Positions 1 to 9,155 of a stretch of 64,000 nt of DNA are shown one piece after another; position 1 is the stretch's first letter; every line of letters starts with the position of its first letter. This stretch comes from JAGPUQ01 sp963708735 (lineage in GTDB: Bacteria > Pseudomonadota > Gammaproteobacteria > Pseudomonadales > Porticoccaceae), in the NCBI GenBank assembly GCA_963708735.1, contig CAVPTW010000004.1, forward strand, positions 1 through 64,000. Direction: 5' to 3'. The position numbers were made by a program, and so were the translations under genes. The notes under the pieces were generated by a model, which saw only the letters and a program-made list of their open reading frames with translations, was not told the origin of the DNA and did not search any database.

Positions 1-451
1 GCGCCAGCATGGCTGTGCTCTTTTCCTTGTCGACCGCCGACTCGCTGATAAAACCGCGCGCACGAAGTTCCACCGAGCGTTTGTGCTCGCTCTGTGCAAT
101 CCACAGATCCGCTTCCGCGGCAGCCAGGGCGGCCTCGGCGGCGGCCAGATTCAGCCGCGCATCTTGCGGATCGAGCACCGCCAGCACCTCGCCGCGCCGG
201 ACCTGCGTACCCACATCGATGGCGCGCGAGACAATCTTGCCCGACACGCGAAACGCCAGATCCGCCTCGACTCGCGCGCGCACCGCGCCAGCATAGGCAT
301 CGATCATGCTGTGGGCCAGCGGCAGCGGCGATTCGACCACCACGGCGCGCGGATCCTGAACCGGCGGCGCCGGGTCGGTGCAGCTTGCCAAAAATACGAT
401 CGCAAGGAGCACGACAAAACGGGTTATGCCTTGAAGCACCAATTTTTCCAA
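1..451 (-). CDS. RND efflux membrane fusion lipoprotein (partial, C-terminus outside window)
   Basis: Reading the minus strand from a TTG at 451 gives a short basic N-terminus, a hydrophobic stretch and a lipobox LASC at about residues 21-24, as in periplasmic adaptor lipoproteins of the HlyD/AcrA type. Next come an RVSGKI segment, the half-lipoyl motif VGTQVRRGEVLAVLDPQDAR and a heptad-rich alanine/leucine region, the start of the alpha-hairpin, followed by GFISESAVDKEKS before the window ends. These adaptors link an inner-membrane RND pump to an outer-membrane channel. A GTG at 439 is an alternative start; no in-frame ATG was found. The gene is unrelated to the CRISPR array it abuts. Confidence 0.8.
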   Translation of the reverse strand, partial: MEKLVLQGITRFVVLLAIVFLASCTDPAPPVQDPRAVVVESPLPLAHSMIDAYAGAVRARVEADLAFRVSGKIVSRAIDVGTQVRRGEVLAVLDPQDARLNLAAAEAALAAAEADLWIAQSEHKRSVELRARGFISESAVDKEKSTAMLA

Positions 452-616
452 CCGGCGACCGCCGGGCGCGCTGAGTCCCGTCGAATAATACAGCCATTCC
501 CACCCTGGACGGCGTTGCCGCCGCAATCCTTTCGCCCAAGGCTTCGACGAACAGCCAGTTATCGCCGTGCGCAGGGGGCGCGCGACGGAGCTGTTTGTCT
601 GCGGTTGGTCGGATAG

Positions 617-3600
617 GGGTTCATCCGCGTGTGCGGGGAACGCGTGACTACATCGGACGGTTCATCCCCGCGTGTGCGGGGAACGCTTGAAACCCCGCCA
701 TCGTGATAATCCGCCAGCCGGTTCATCCCCGCGTGTGCGGGGAACGCAACCCATGGGCCTACTGGGACGCCCAGCGCGCCGGTTCATCCCCGCGTGTGCG
801 GGGAACGCGGTGCCGGTTGATTTCCGGGAACGGCGACGGCCGGTTCATCCCCGCGTGTGCGGGGAACGCGCGATCCGTGTTGGTAGTCCGGTGTACGACG
901 GCGGTTCATCCCCGCGTGTGCGGGGAACGCCAACGCGATGCATACCAGCGTCTCCAACCGATCGGTTCATCCCCGCGTGTGCGGGGAACGCTTGGTGAAT
1001 CCCGGGAGCTTGGACGGGTCGCGCGGTTCATCCCCGCGTGTGCGGGGAACGCAGGATTTCACGCACGAGGATTTCGACTCGCTGCGGTTCATCCCCGCGT
1101 GTGCGGGGAACGCGACCAGCTCGATATAGGGCGCCTCGAACGCTGCGGTTCATCCCCGCGTGTGCGGGGAACGCGACCAGCTCGATATAGGGCGCCTCGA
1201 ACGCCGCGGTTCATCCCCGCGTGTGCGGGGAACGCCAGGCCAGCGACAGATCGTCCAGATCGCCGCTCGGTTCATCCCCGCGTGTGCGGGGAACGCCGCC
1301 TCAAACATTTCGCACGGCCGGCTGTCTTCGGTTCATCCCCGCGTGTGCGGGGAACGCATCCACGCCATTCCGCAAAATTCCACCAAACGCGGTTCATCCC
1401 CGCGTGTGCGGGGAACGCCAGCCCGTCGTAGCGGCACTGGACCACGCAGTCGGTTCATTCCCGCGTGTGCGGGGAACGCTGGCTCATGGGGTGGCCGCTC
1501 GGGTGGACCGGCGGTTCATCCCCGCGTGTGCGGGGAACGCGAGCTCATCCAACCCAAGCTCCAATTCATCGCCGGTTCATCCCCGCGTGTGCGGGGAACG
1601 CGAGATGACGACGAATGTGAATTCGACTCCTACCGGTTCATCCCCGCGTGTGCGGGGAACGCGGCCATTTTGGCCGTAGGATTTATCGTATTTTCGGTTC
1701 ATCCCCGCGTGTGCGGGGAACGCGAAACGCTGGCTGATTTTGCGACTTTTGCTTGCGGTTCATCCCCGCGTGTGCGGGGAACGCGGCCGACGCGCTCCGG
1801 GAATCGCAGTGGGACGCGGTTCATCCCCGCGTGTGCGGGGAACGCCACCCGACGGGCTATAAGTCTCACCCATGAGACGGTTCATCCCCGCGTGTGCGGG
1901 GAACGCGCAGTCGGCGTATATGCATTTGCCCGGCGATCCGGTTCATCCCCGCGTGTGCGGGGAACGCCACTAACGGAAGATGCCGGGGACGTTAGCACGC
2001 GGTTCATCCCCGCGTGTGCGGGGAACGCTGGGACGAGGGCTTGTCCGCGTGCTCGCTGACCGGTTCATCCCCGCGTGTGCGGGGAACGCACGCATTACAC
2101 GCGGCAGGTGGCGCCCTGTTTCGGTTCATCCCCGCGTGTGCGGGGAACGCGCAATCAAACGCATCGCGGAGATGATGAAATGCGGTTCATCCCCGCGTGT
2201 GCGGGGAACGCTTTTCTGCTCCGAAAATTTCGCCCACCTGGCCCGGTTCATCCCCGCGTGTGCGGGGAACGCAGGTGTGGACGGTTGGGACGGTTGGGAC
2301 AGCCCGGTTCATCCCCGCGTGTGCGGGGAACGCTGCGGACCCTCCAGCACCAGCATGAAATCAACCGGTTCATCCCCGCGTGTGCGGGGAACGCCCGCTG
2401 TCCCAACCTGTCCCAACCTGTCCCAACCGGTTCATCCCCGCGTGTGCGGGGAACGCTTTTCTGTTCCGAAAATTTCGCCCAACTGGCCCGGTTCATCCCC
2501 GCGTGTGCGGGGAACGCTGCGGACCCTCCAGCACCAGCATGAAATCAACCGGTTCATCCCCGCGTGTGCGGGGAACGCCCGCTGTCCCAACCTGTCCCAA
2601 CCTGTCCCAACCGGTTCATCCCCGCGTGTGCGGGGAACGCTTGGCGAGCAGGTAGCGCATCAAACCTGCCGGCGGTTCATCCCCGCGTGTGCGGGGAACG
2701 CGATAGCACGAGCCGCTCCGACTTAGCCGCCCACGGTTCATCCCCGCGTGTGCGGGGAACGCTGACGCATACGGAGATGTTGTTGTCCCTGGCGCCGGTT
2801 CATCCCCGCGTGTGCGGGGAACGCCAGCACAGACACCACGCGAGCGAACTATCTCCCGGTTCATCCCCGCGTGTGCGGGGAACGCTAGCAGCGATGGTGA
2901 AATCGGTTGTACCAAACCGGTTCATCCCCGCGTGTGCGGGGAACGCGCTGAGTCCCAGCGCCCACCCAGAGCTTTTATCGGTTCATCCCCGCGTGTGCGG
3001 GGAACGCTGATCGACGACATGGCAGACGAGATGGAGGACCGGTTCATCCCCGCGTGTGCGGGGAACGCGCGGCCGCGACGTTTGCCGCGATGATGGCGGG
3101 CGGTTCATCCCCGCGTGTGCGGGGAACGCCCGGCATCCGACAGGCAGCGCAGTACGTCCGCCGGTTCATCCCCGCGTGTGCGGGGAACGCCATCGCTTCG
3201 TCGAATCCTTCCGGCCGTAAATCGGTTCATCCCCGCGTGTGCGGGGAACGCTTTTTGCGCTTGCCGGTAAGCGACTTATGCAGCGGTTCATCCCCGCGTG
3301 TGCGGGGAACGCCCAGCAGATCGGCGCGACTGATCTCGTACTCGCGGTTCATCCCCGCGTGTGCGGGGAACGCGGTATCTGTACGGCAAGCGTATCAGTA
3401 ATGACCGGTTCATCCCCGCGTGTGCGGGGAACGCTAGCCGATTGATAGGCCATCAATGTCTCCTGCCGGTTCATCCCCGCGTGTGCGGGGAACGCCGTCC
3501 CGCATTGGTTGCACCACCACATCCCGTCGGTTCATCCCCGCGTGTGCGGGGAACGCCTGCTACTCAGGCGGCGTATAAGACCAAGCACCGGTTCATCCCC

Positions 3601-6600
3601 GCGTGTGCGGGGAACGCTCCGGCGGTGCAACACCCGGGGGCTGGGCGGACGGTTCATCCCCGCGTGTGCGGGGAACGCCCGAATTTCGGGTTTGTGGTGT
3701 TGTTGGGAATCGGTTCATCCCCGCGTGTGCGGGGAACGCGGGGTGCCCGGCGGGGTGGCGAGATCGCGATCCGGTTCATCCCCGCGTGTGCGGGGAACGC
3801 GCAGCCACATCCTCCCGGGAAAGGTAGCCCAGCGGTTCATCCCCGCGTGTGCGGGGAACGCCATGCGCGAGACAGCCGCGGGTGTCGCGCCGATCGGTTC
3901 ATCCCCGCGTGTGCGGGGAACGCAGGTGTGGACGGTTGGGACGGTTGGGACAGCCCGGTTCATCCCCGCGTGTGCGGGGAACGCACCTGGCCGACGCCAA
4001 GCGCGACCCGTCCAAGCGGTTCATCCCCGCGTGTGCGGGGAACGCCCCGCCGCGCGTTTGGTGTGCCGTTCGAGGCGCGGTTCATCCCCGCGTGTGCGGG
4101 GAACGCCGGAAATAGGTGTTCGGGCGCCAGGCGTAGGGCGGTTCATCCCCGCGTGTGCGGGGAACGCGAAAAACTCAAACAGGTGCGCCACCACCCCGCC
4201 GGTTCATCCCCGCGTGTGCGGGGAACGCGGTGACGATCATTATTTCTTGCCGCCTTTTTTCGGTTCATCCCCGCGTGTGCGGGGAACGCGCGGTGACTCG
4301 CGCCTCGCATCCAATGACCAACTGGTTCATCCCCGCGTGTGCGGGGAACGCGTGGCCGCTCTTGAGGTGCATCGACATCAGGGCGGTTCATCCCCGCGTG
4401 TGCGGGGAACGCGTGGCCGCTCTTGAGGTGCATCGACATCAGGGCGGTTCATCCCCGCGTGTGCGGGGAACGCCGCGGGCGCCAAAGCGGCCACCTATGT
4501 GCTGACGGTTCATCCCCGCGTGTGCGGGGAACGCTATTCTCTCCACATCACTATATGAGCGCCTACCGGTTCATCCCCGCGTGTGCGGGGAACGCTTTTC
4601 AAGCTCGATCCGCTTGGCTTGTACCTCCGGTTCATCCCCGCGTGTGCGGGGAACGCGGAACAGGGGTCTGAAAGTTGCGCCGATGCTGCGGTTCATCCCC
4701 GCGTGTGCGGGGAACGCCTGCCCTGTAGCACGCTGGGGTTCTGATGATGCGGTTCATCCCCGCGTGTGCGGGGAACGCGGCCGCGCGCCTGCCGGCCACG
4801 CTGGGTGGCATGGGTTCATCCCCGCGTGTGCGGGGAACGCCAGTTCCACCAGCGGCGGCGACGGGTCCGCGCCGGTTCATCCCCGCGTGTGCGGGGAACG
4901 CCGCAAATGCGCGCGCCTTCTTCGCCGCGACTGCGGTTCATCCCCGCGTGTGCGGGGAACGCGATAGAGGAACGCGGGTGCATACTGCATGCAGCGGTTC
5001 ATCCCCGCGTGTGCGGGGAACGCACCTTGCCCTTCGCGACCGCAGCGTCAAAGCGCGGTTCATCCCCGCGTGTGCGGGGAACGCTGGTTTGATCGACGGC
5101 TAGGGTAAGCATGTCACGGTTCATCCCCGCGTGTGCGGGGAACGCACATGATCCGGGATGCCCTTGCGCTCAAGCGCCGGTTCATCCCCGCGTGTGCGGG
5201 GAACGCTCACGCGGCGCTAGATCGGGCTAGGATTGAAACGGTTCATCCCCGCGTGTGCGGGGAACGCCGCCCATCGCGCCAATAAACCCGGCCATGCTTC
5301 GGTTCATCCCCGCGTGTGCGGGGAACGCATGCCGGACGTTCAGGTGGCCAGTGTCCAAACCGGTTCATCCCCGCGTGTGCGGGGAACGCTGCATAGCCTT
5401 GTTTGAGTGCGCAGGCTCGGCCGGTTCATCCCCGCGTGTGCGGGGAACGCCTCGAAAACGGCAACTACCAGTTTCAAATGTCCGGTTCATCCCCGCGTGT
5501 GCGGGGAACGCACCAGTCCCGCATTGGTTGCACCACCACATGCCGGTTCATCCCCGCGTGTGCGGGGAACGCTGGGTGGCTGGCCTTGGGATCGGCCACA
5601 TGGCCGGTTCATCCCCGCGTGTGCGGGGAACGCCTTACCAGTCACCGGATTCGCGTTTGCTTTTTCGGTTCATCCCCGCGTGTGCGGGGAACGCCCAGCC
5701 GATTGCGGCCATCCGATCAGTGACAGCGGTTCATCCCCGCGTGTGCGGGGAACGCCACACGCAGGACACGTTTTTTCCTTCTCAAATCGGTTCATCCCCG
5801 CGTGTGCGGGGAACGCTGAGAAGCTGTCGAATGTGCGCGCTTACCTAGCGGTTCATCCCCGCGTGTGCGGGGAACGCCGCCTTCCGAGAGACGCGAGCGC
5901 GGCGAGACGCGGTTCATCCCCGCGTGTGCGGGGAACGCTTATTGAACCCAAGACAGCCGAAGGCGCTGTCCGGTTCATCCCCGCGTGTGCGGGGAACGCT
6001 ACCACATTTCTTCGAGCACGAGCTGGTACACCGGTTCATCCCCGCGTGTGCGGGGAACGCGGCCGCCCCCAGGGCCGAAAGCGCGGGACGATCGGTTCAT
6101 CCCCGCGTGTGCGGGGAACGCCGCAGCCATACGCCCGCCAGATTCATTTCGTGCGGTTCATCCCCGCGTGTGCGGGGAACGCGGCCGTGGCCGCGAATTC
6201 CTCCGCCCAGGCTTCGGTTCATCCCCGCGTGTGCGGGGAACGCCCACCCGGTTCAGGAACCAGCCAAACATGAACCGGTTCATCCCCGCGTGTGCGGGGA
6301 ACGCACGAACACGCACTCGCGCCGGTCACTGTTCGGCGGTTCATCCCCGCGTGTGCGGGGAACGCACAGCGTCAGATTGCTGCGCCGCGTGATCGCAAGC
6401 GGTTCATCCCCGCGTGTGCGGGGAACGCGACGCAGCGAGTTTGACGGGACCAGCCACATGCGGTTCATCCCCGCGTGTGCGGGGAACGCATCGACCCAGG
6501 GCAGCGGCGTTGATAAACAGGCGGTTCATCCCCGCGTGTGCGGGGAACGCTTACGGCTTGGAAACAAATGCTCGGCCAGGAGGCGGTTCATCCCCGCGTG

Positions 6601-6927
6601 TGCGGGGAACGCAACGGTCTGCTCGTCGCGTATCTGCGTCAGACGCGGTTCATCCCCGCGTGTGCGGGGAACGCGCGCGCGCCCTTGGTGTCGTGCCGCA
6701 GGTCACATACGGTTCATCCCCGCGTGTGCGGGGAACGCGTGCGCCGGACCAGTGCCGCCTACGTCATGACGGACGGTTCATCCCCGCGTGTGCGGGGAAC
6801 GCGTCGAGCACTCCGGTCGCGAGCCACCCGCCGGCCGGTTCATCCCCGCGTGTGCGGGGAACGCACGCTATGCGCCAGCTGCAGACGACCGCGGCAACCG
6901 GTTCATCCCCGCGTGTGCGGGGAACGC
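617..6927 (-). CRISPR. Type I-E CRISPR array, 103 full repeats plus one degenerate terminal repeat
   Basis: A 29-base repeat with stem core CCCCGCGTGTGCGGGG, starting CGGTTCAT and ending GGGGAACGC on the plus strand, recurs from 658 to 6927. I counted 103 copies, almost all on a 61-base period (32-base spacers). The repeat matches the E. coli type I-E pattern when read on the minus strand. The leader lies at the high-coordinate end beside cas2, so the newest spacers are near 6900. At the old end, 617-643 is a repeat lacking two C residues, followed by only 14 bases before the next repeat. One repeat (1451) carries a C to T change, and the repeats at 4323 and 4812 differ in their first plus-strand base. 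Several spacers are duplicated. Confidence 0.99.
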
Positions 6928-7030
6928 ACTTCTTCCAACCTCTTGAATCATAACAGGAAAAAGCGTGCGAAAAAATCTACCAGATAAACCAGCTTCAAGG
7001 TAGCGAATTTCCAGTTGTTAAAGAACGTCA
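6928..7030 (-). promoter_or_regulatory. CRISPR leader
   Basis: About 103 bases separate the stop of cas2 from the first (newest) repeat. The segment is clearly more AT-rich than its surroundings, with runs such as ATTTTTTCGC and GTTCTTTAACAAC on the minus strand. Position and composition are those expected of a type I-E leader, which carries the array promoter and guides integration of new spacers. The promoter itself was not resolved. Confidence 0.8.
6936..6948 (-). promoter_or_regulatory. Candidate IHF site in leader
   Basis: On the minus strand ATTCAAGAGGTTG matches the IHF consensus WATCAANNNNTTR with one mismatch. It begins about nine bases from the first repeat, close to where IHF bends the E. 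coli I-E leader to direct Cas1-Cas2 to the leader end. This is a motif match only. Confidence 0.45.
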
Positions 7031-7327
7031 TCATCTTGGTTCTTCCTGGATCAACGGCAAGAAAGAAACCAGCTTCACGCCATCGAGCTCGATCGGAATT
7101 CTTCTGTTCGTCCCGCAGGTGACGAAGTCGAAGCCCGCCTCAGTGGGCGCAGTCCAGGCCATGACTGCGTTGCCGTCGCCAATGCCCTGCTCCACCTGCT
7201 GCCAGATGTTGTCCCGCACCCGCCGCGAGTAGTCACCGACATAGACTCCCGCGCGAATCTCCAGCAGCCAGACGGCCAGCCGTCCGCGCAGCCGGGGCGG
7301 CGCGTTTTCAACCACGATGACCAGCAT
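7031..7327 (-). CDS. cas2: CRISPR-associated endonuclease Cas2, type I-E
   Basis: 98 residues starting MLVIVVENAPPRLRGRLAVW, the signature opening of Cas2e (CasF). The GVYVGD segment around residue 30 and a C-terminal extension are also typical. Cas2 forms the central dimer of the Cas1-Cas2 integrase that measures prespacers and inserts them at the leader end of the array. The ATG at 7327 lies inside the end of cas1, a 20-base overlap, so the two are translated from one mRNA. It is the last gene of the operon; the leader begins directly after its stop codon. Confidence 0.97.
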   Translation of the reverse strand: MLVIVVENAPPRLRGRLAVWLLEIRAGVYVGDYSRRVRDNIWQQVEQGIGDGNAVMAWTAPTEAGFDFVTCGTNRRIPIELDGVKLVSFLPLIQEEPR

Positions 7328-8228
7328 CGCCCAGCGGCTTGGGGTCGGGAAAAGCGGGGCCGACAGCATCTGCCGGCGCAGTCGGCGGGGCTATCTCGCC
7401 GGCGGCGAGCATGTCCTCGATACCGGGAATGATGCGCTCCAGCAGTTTGGTCTGGCGAAAGATGTCGCGACAGCGCAGGCGCACTTCGCGCTCGGCATTC
7501 ACCGGCTTTTTCGCGGCAATCTGGAATGCCACCGGGACCACAGTCTCGAATTTGTATACGTCTGCCACGTCGTAAACGAACGACAGCGGCTTGCCGGTGT
7601 GGATGAAGCCGACCGCCGGCGCGTAACCGGCAGCCAGGACGGCGGCTTCGGTCACGCCATACAGGCAAGCGGTGGCGGACGACAGGCAGCGATTGGGCAG
7701 GTCGGAGCCATCCCATTCCTCGGGGTCGTAATCGCGCCGCGTCCAGGTCACGCCAAACTTTTGCGCGAGGCGCTTGTACATCTCGCGCACGCGGGCGCCC
7801 TCGATGCCGCGCAGTTGCTCGACCGAGCGCCGCTGGGGCGGCGCCTCACCGAAGCGCAGTTCATACATCTTGCGGACCACCTTGAGGCGCAGATCCGGAT
7901 CCAGCGCCAACTTGGCCTGATAGAGCAGCCGATCGGAACGCGCGCCGCCCGGCTGGCCGGCGGAATAGAGCCGCACACCGGCTTCGCCGATCCACACCAG
8001 CAGGGTGCCGACGCGGGCGGCGAGCGTTACCGCCGCATGGGAGACGCGCGCGCCGGGCTCCAGCATCAGGCAGGCGACGCCACCCACCGGAATATGCGTG
8101 CGCACGCCGGTGGCATCCACCACCACGAAGGCGCCGTCGAGCACATCGAGCTGGCCGCGCTCGATGTAGAGCACCGAGAGCCGTTCCTTGATGGGGATGG
8201 GGCGCAGCGGGGGCAGCAGATCGGCCAC
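7308..8228 (-). CDS. cas1: CRISPR-associated integrase Cas1, type I-E
   Basis: 306 residues matching Cas1e throughout. The metal-binding residues can be placed by comparison with E. coli Cas1: E143 (in GIEGARV), H210 (in FIHTGKP) and D223 (in DVADVYKF). All are present, so the integrase looks functional. The start is a GTG at 8228 preceded by GGAG, three bases after the stop of the PIN toxin gene, which suggests translational coupling with that toxin. The first 61 codons have a near-identical second copy at 8973-9155 that starts with ATG; the few nucleotide differences I saw inside the coding part are silent. Confidence 0.97.
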   Translation of the reverse strand: MADLLPPLRPIPIKERLSVLYIERGQLDVLDGAFVVVDATGVRTHIPVGGVACLMLEPGARVSHAAVTLAARVGTLLVWIGEAGVRLYSAGQPGGARSDRLLYQAKLALDPDLRLKVVRKMYELRFGEAPPQRRSVEQLRGIEGARVREMYKRLAQKFGVTWTRRDYDPEEWDGSDLPNRCLSSATACLYGVTEAAVLAAGYAPAVGFIHTGKPLSFVYDVADVYKFETVVPVAFQIAAKKPVNAEREVRLRCRDIFRQTKLLERIIPGIEDMLAAGEIAPPTAPADAVGPAFPDPKPLGDAGHRG

Positions 8229-8231
8229 AGA

Positions 8232-8630
8232 TCACTCCAGCAAGCGATGGGTCGGGAGTCGGGCGGCCTTCTTGTCGAAGGTGACCGTGGTTTCGCATTC
8301 AGCCCGCTGGTGCAGCGCGCCGATCAGGCAATCGGCAAAGTCGGCCGCGCCGGCCGAAAAGGCGACGAGCGCCAACCGGATCAACGGTGCATCCTGAATC
8401 CGAATTTCCTCACTCGACAGCAGCGTGCCGAGCACCTCTCCCAGCATCGAGCGTGGATAGCCGTACCCGCGCTCCAACACCCAGATGAGCTCCGCCAGGA
8501 CCAGATGCGAGATGTATCCGGGCGTCTCGCGGCTGCACTTGTGTTCGATGCAATGGTCAGCCAAGGCGGTCTGTGCCGGATCGTCCCGCACGATATAGCG
8601 CGCCAGCACATTGGTATCCAGGCCGATCAT
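8232..8630 (-). CDS. PIN-domain toxin (VapC-like)
   Basis: 132 residues beginning MIGLDTNVLARYI, with the first PIN aspartate at position 5. A conserved Glu in LAELIWVLERGY and aspartates in FADCLIGAL and TVTFDKKAA complete the acidic Mg-binding set of VapC ribonucleases. VapC toxins cut specific RNAs, often tRNAs, and are held inactive by a DNA-binding antitoxin. The ATG overlaps the antitoxin stop by four bases (ATGA), the usual toxin-antitoxin layout. The pair lies inside the cas operon, and the toxin stop is only three bases before the cas1 start. Confidence 0.92.
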   Translation of the reverse strand: MIGLDTNVLARYIVRDDPAQTALADHCIEHKCSRETPGYISHLVLAELIWVLERGYGYPRSMLGEVLGTLLSSEEIRIQDAPLIRLALVAFSAGAADFADCLIGALHQRAECETTVTFDKKAARLPTHRLLE

Positions 8631-8863
8631 GAGCCGGCCGCACCCTTGGCGATGGCATCGTCCATCTCGTCAAGGGTCAAGGCGCGCGCTGGCTTGGGCA
8701 GGATACCCTTGAGGCGCCTGACGGACCCGGTGATCGGCAGCACCCGCACGGTGCCGTCCGCTCCCAGGATGAAATCGAGCCGATCACCGGTGCGCAGGTG
8801 CAGCGCATCGCGCACTGCCTTGGGGATGGTGACCTGGCCTTTGCTGGTCAGTGTCGCTTCCAT
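8627..8863 (-). CDS. AbrB/MazE-type antitoxin (VapB-like)
   Basis: 78 residues; the N-terminal half MEATLTSKGQVTIPKAVRDA is the classic SpoVT/AbrB swapped-hairpin DNA-binding domain. The C-terminal tail (ILPKPARALTLDEMDDAI) is the kind of segment that wraps the PIN toxin. A good Shine-Dalgarno (CAGGAGGTAAGAA) precedes the ATG at 8863, so it is independently and strongly translated within the cas mRNA. A palindrome 18 bases upstream of the start is a likely operator for autorepression. It forms a toxin-antitoxin pair with the PIN gene downstream. Confidence 0.92.
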   Translation of the reverse strand: MEATLTSKGQVTIPKAVRDALHLRTGDRLDFILGADGTVRVLPITGSVRRLKGILPKPARALTLDEMDDAIAKGAAGS

Positions 8864-8880
8864 TTCTTACCTCCTGGACA

Positions 8881-8902
8881 ATCCTTACCTTCGAGTAAGG
8901 AT
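8881..8902. promoter_or_regulatory. Inverted repeat upstream of vapB-like gene (candidate operator)
   Basis: ATCCTTAC and GTAAGGAT form a perfect 8-base inverted repeat around a 6-base centre, 18 bases before the antitoxin start. AbrB/VapB antitoxins normally bind palindromes in their own promoter, so this is the obvious candidate. It could allow a promoter internal to the cas operon. Confidence 0.6.
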
Positions 8903-8927
8903 AAGCCGCCTCCAACAGGCGTACAAG

Positions 8928-8972
8928 CGTCGTACCAGCAGCACGCGGCAGCCGAAGGCATTAGGGGCCGAT
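8928..8972 (-). pseudogene. Remnant of a cas6e 3' end (copy 2), fused to truncated cas1
   Basis: Directly after the break in the truncated cas1, the minus strand reads ATC GGC CCC, then (one base out of frame) codons for NAFGCRVLLVRR. This resembles the canonical Cas6e C-terminus GIGPAKAFGCGLLLVR, which is also preserved in the other stray tail at 9797-9856. The two tails align over about 45 bases with an indel and several substitutions. It cannot be expressed as a protein of its own. It shows that the DNA after this point came from just downstream of a cas6e gene. Confidence 0.75.
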
Positions 8973-9155
8973 GCGCGCGCCGGGCTCCAGCATCAGGCAG
9001 GCGACACCACCCACCGGAATATGCGTGCGCACGCCGGTGGCATCCACCACCACGAAGGCGCCGTCGAGCACGTCGAGCTGGCCGCGCTCGATATAGAGCA
9101 CCGAAAGCCGTTCCTTGATGGGGATGGGGCGCAGCGGGGGCAGCAGATCGGCCAT
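8961..9155 (-). pseudogene. Truncated 5' copy of cas1
   Basis: 64 codons. Residues 1-61 are identical to the first 61 residues of the intact Cas1 apart from the start codon (ATG here, GTG there), with only a handful of silent base changes in about 183 bases. Homology stops abruptly after GCGCGC, where cas6e-like sequence begins and a TAA soon follows. All catalytic residues are missing, so this cannot be an integrase. Its ATG overlaps the stop of the ParE-like toxin gene (TGATG), meaning that this toxin was once directly coupled to a complete cas1. Confidence 0.93.

Noticed and set aside
672..6987. Many long plus-strand reading frames across the array (up to about 300 codons, repeating VHPRVCGER and FIPACAGNA)
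   Set aside because: They are the CRISPR repeat translated in its three frames. The 61-base unit keeps frames open by chance. No real protein.
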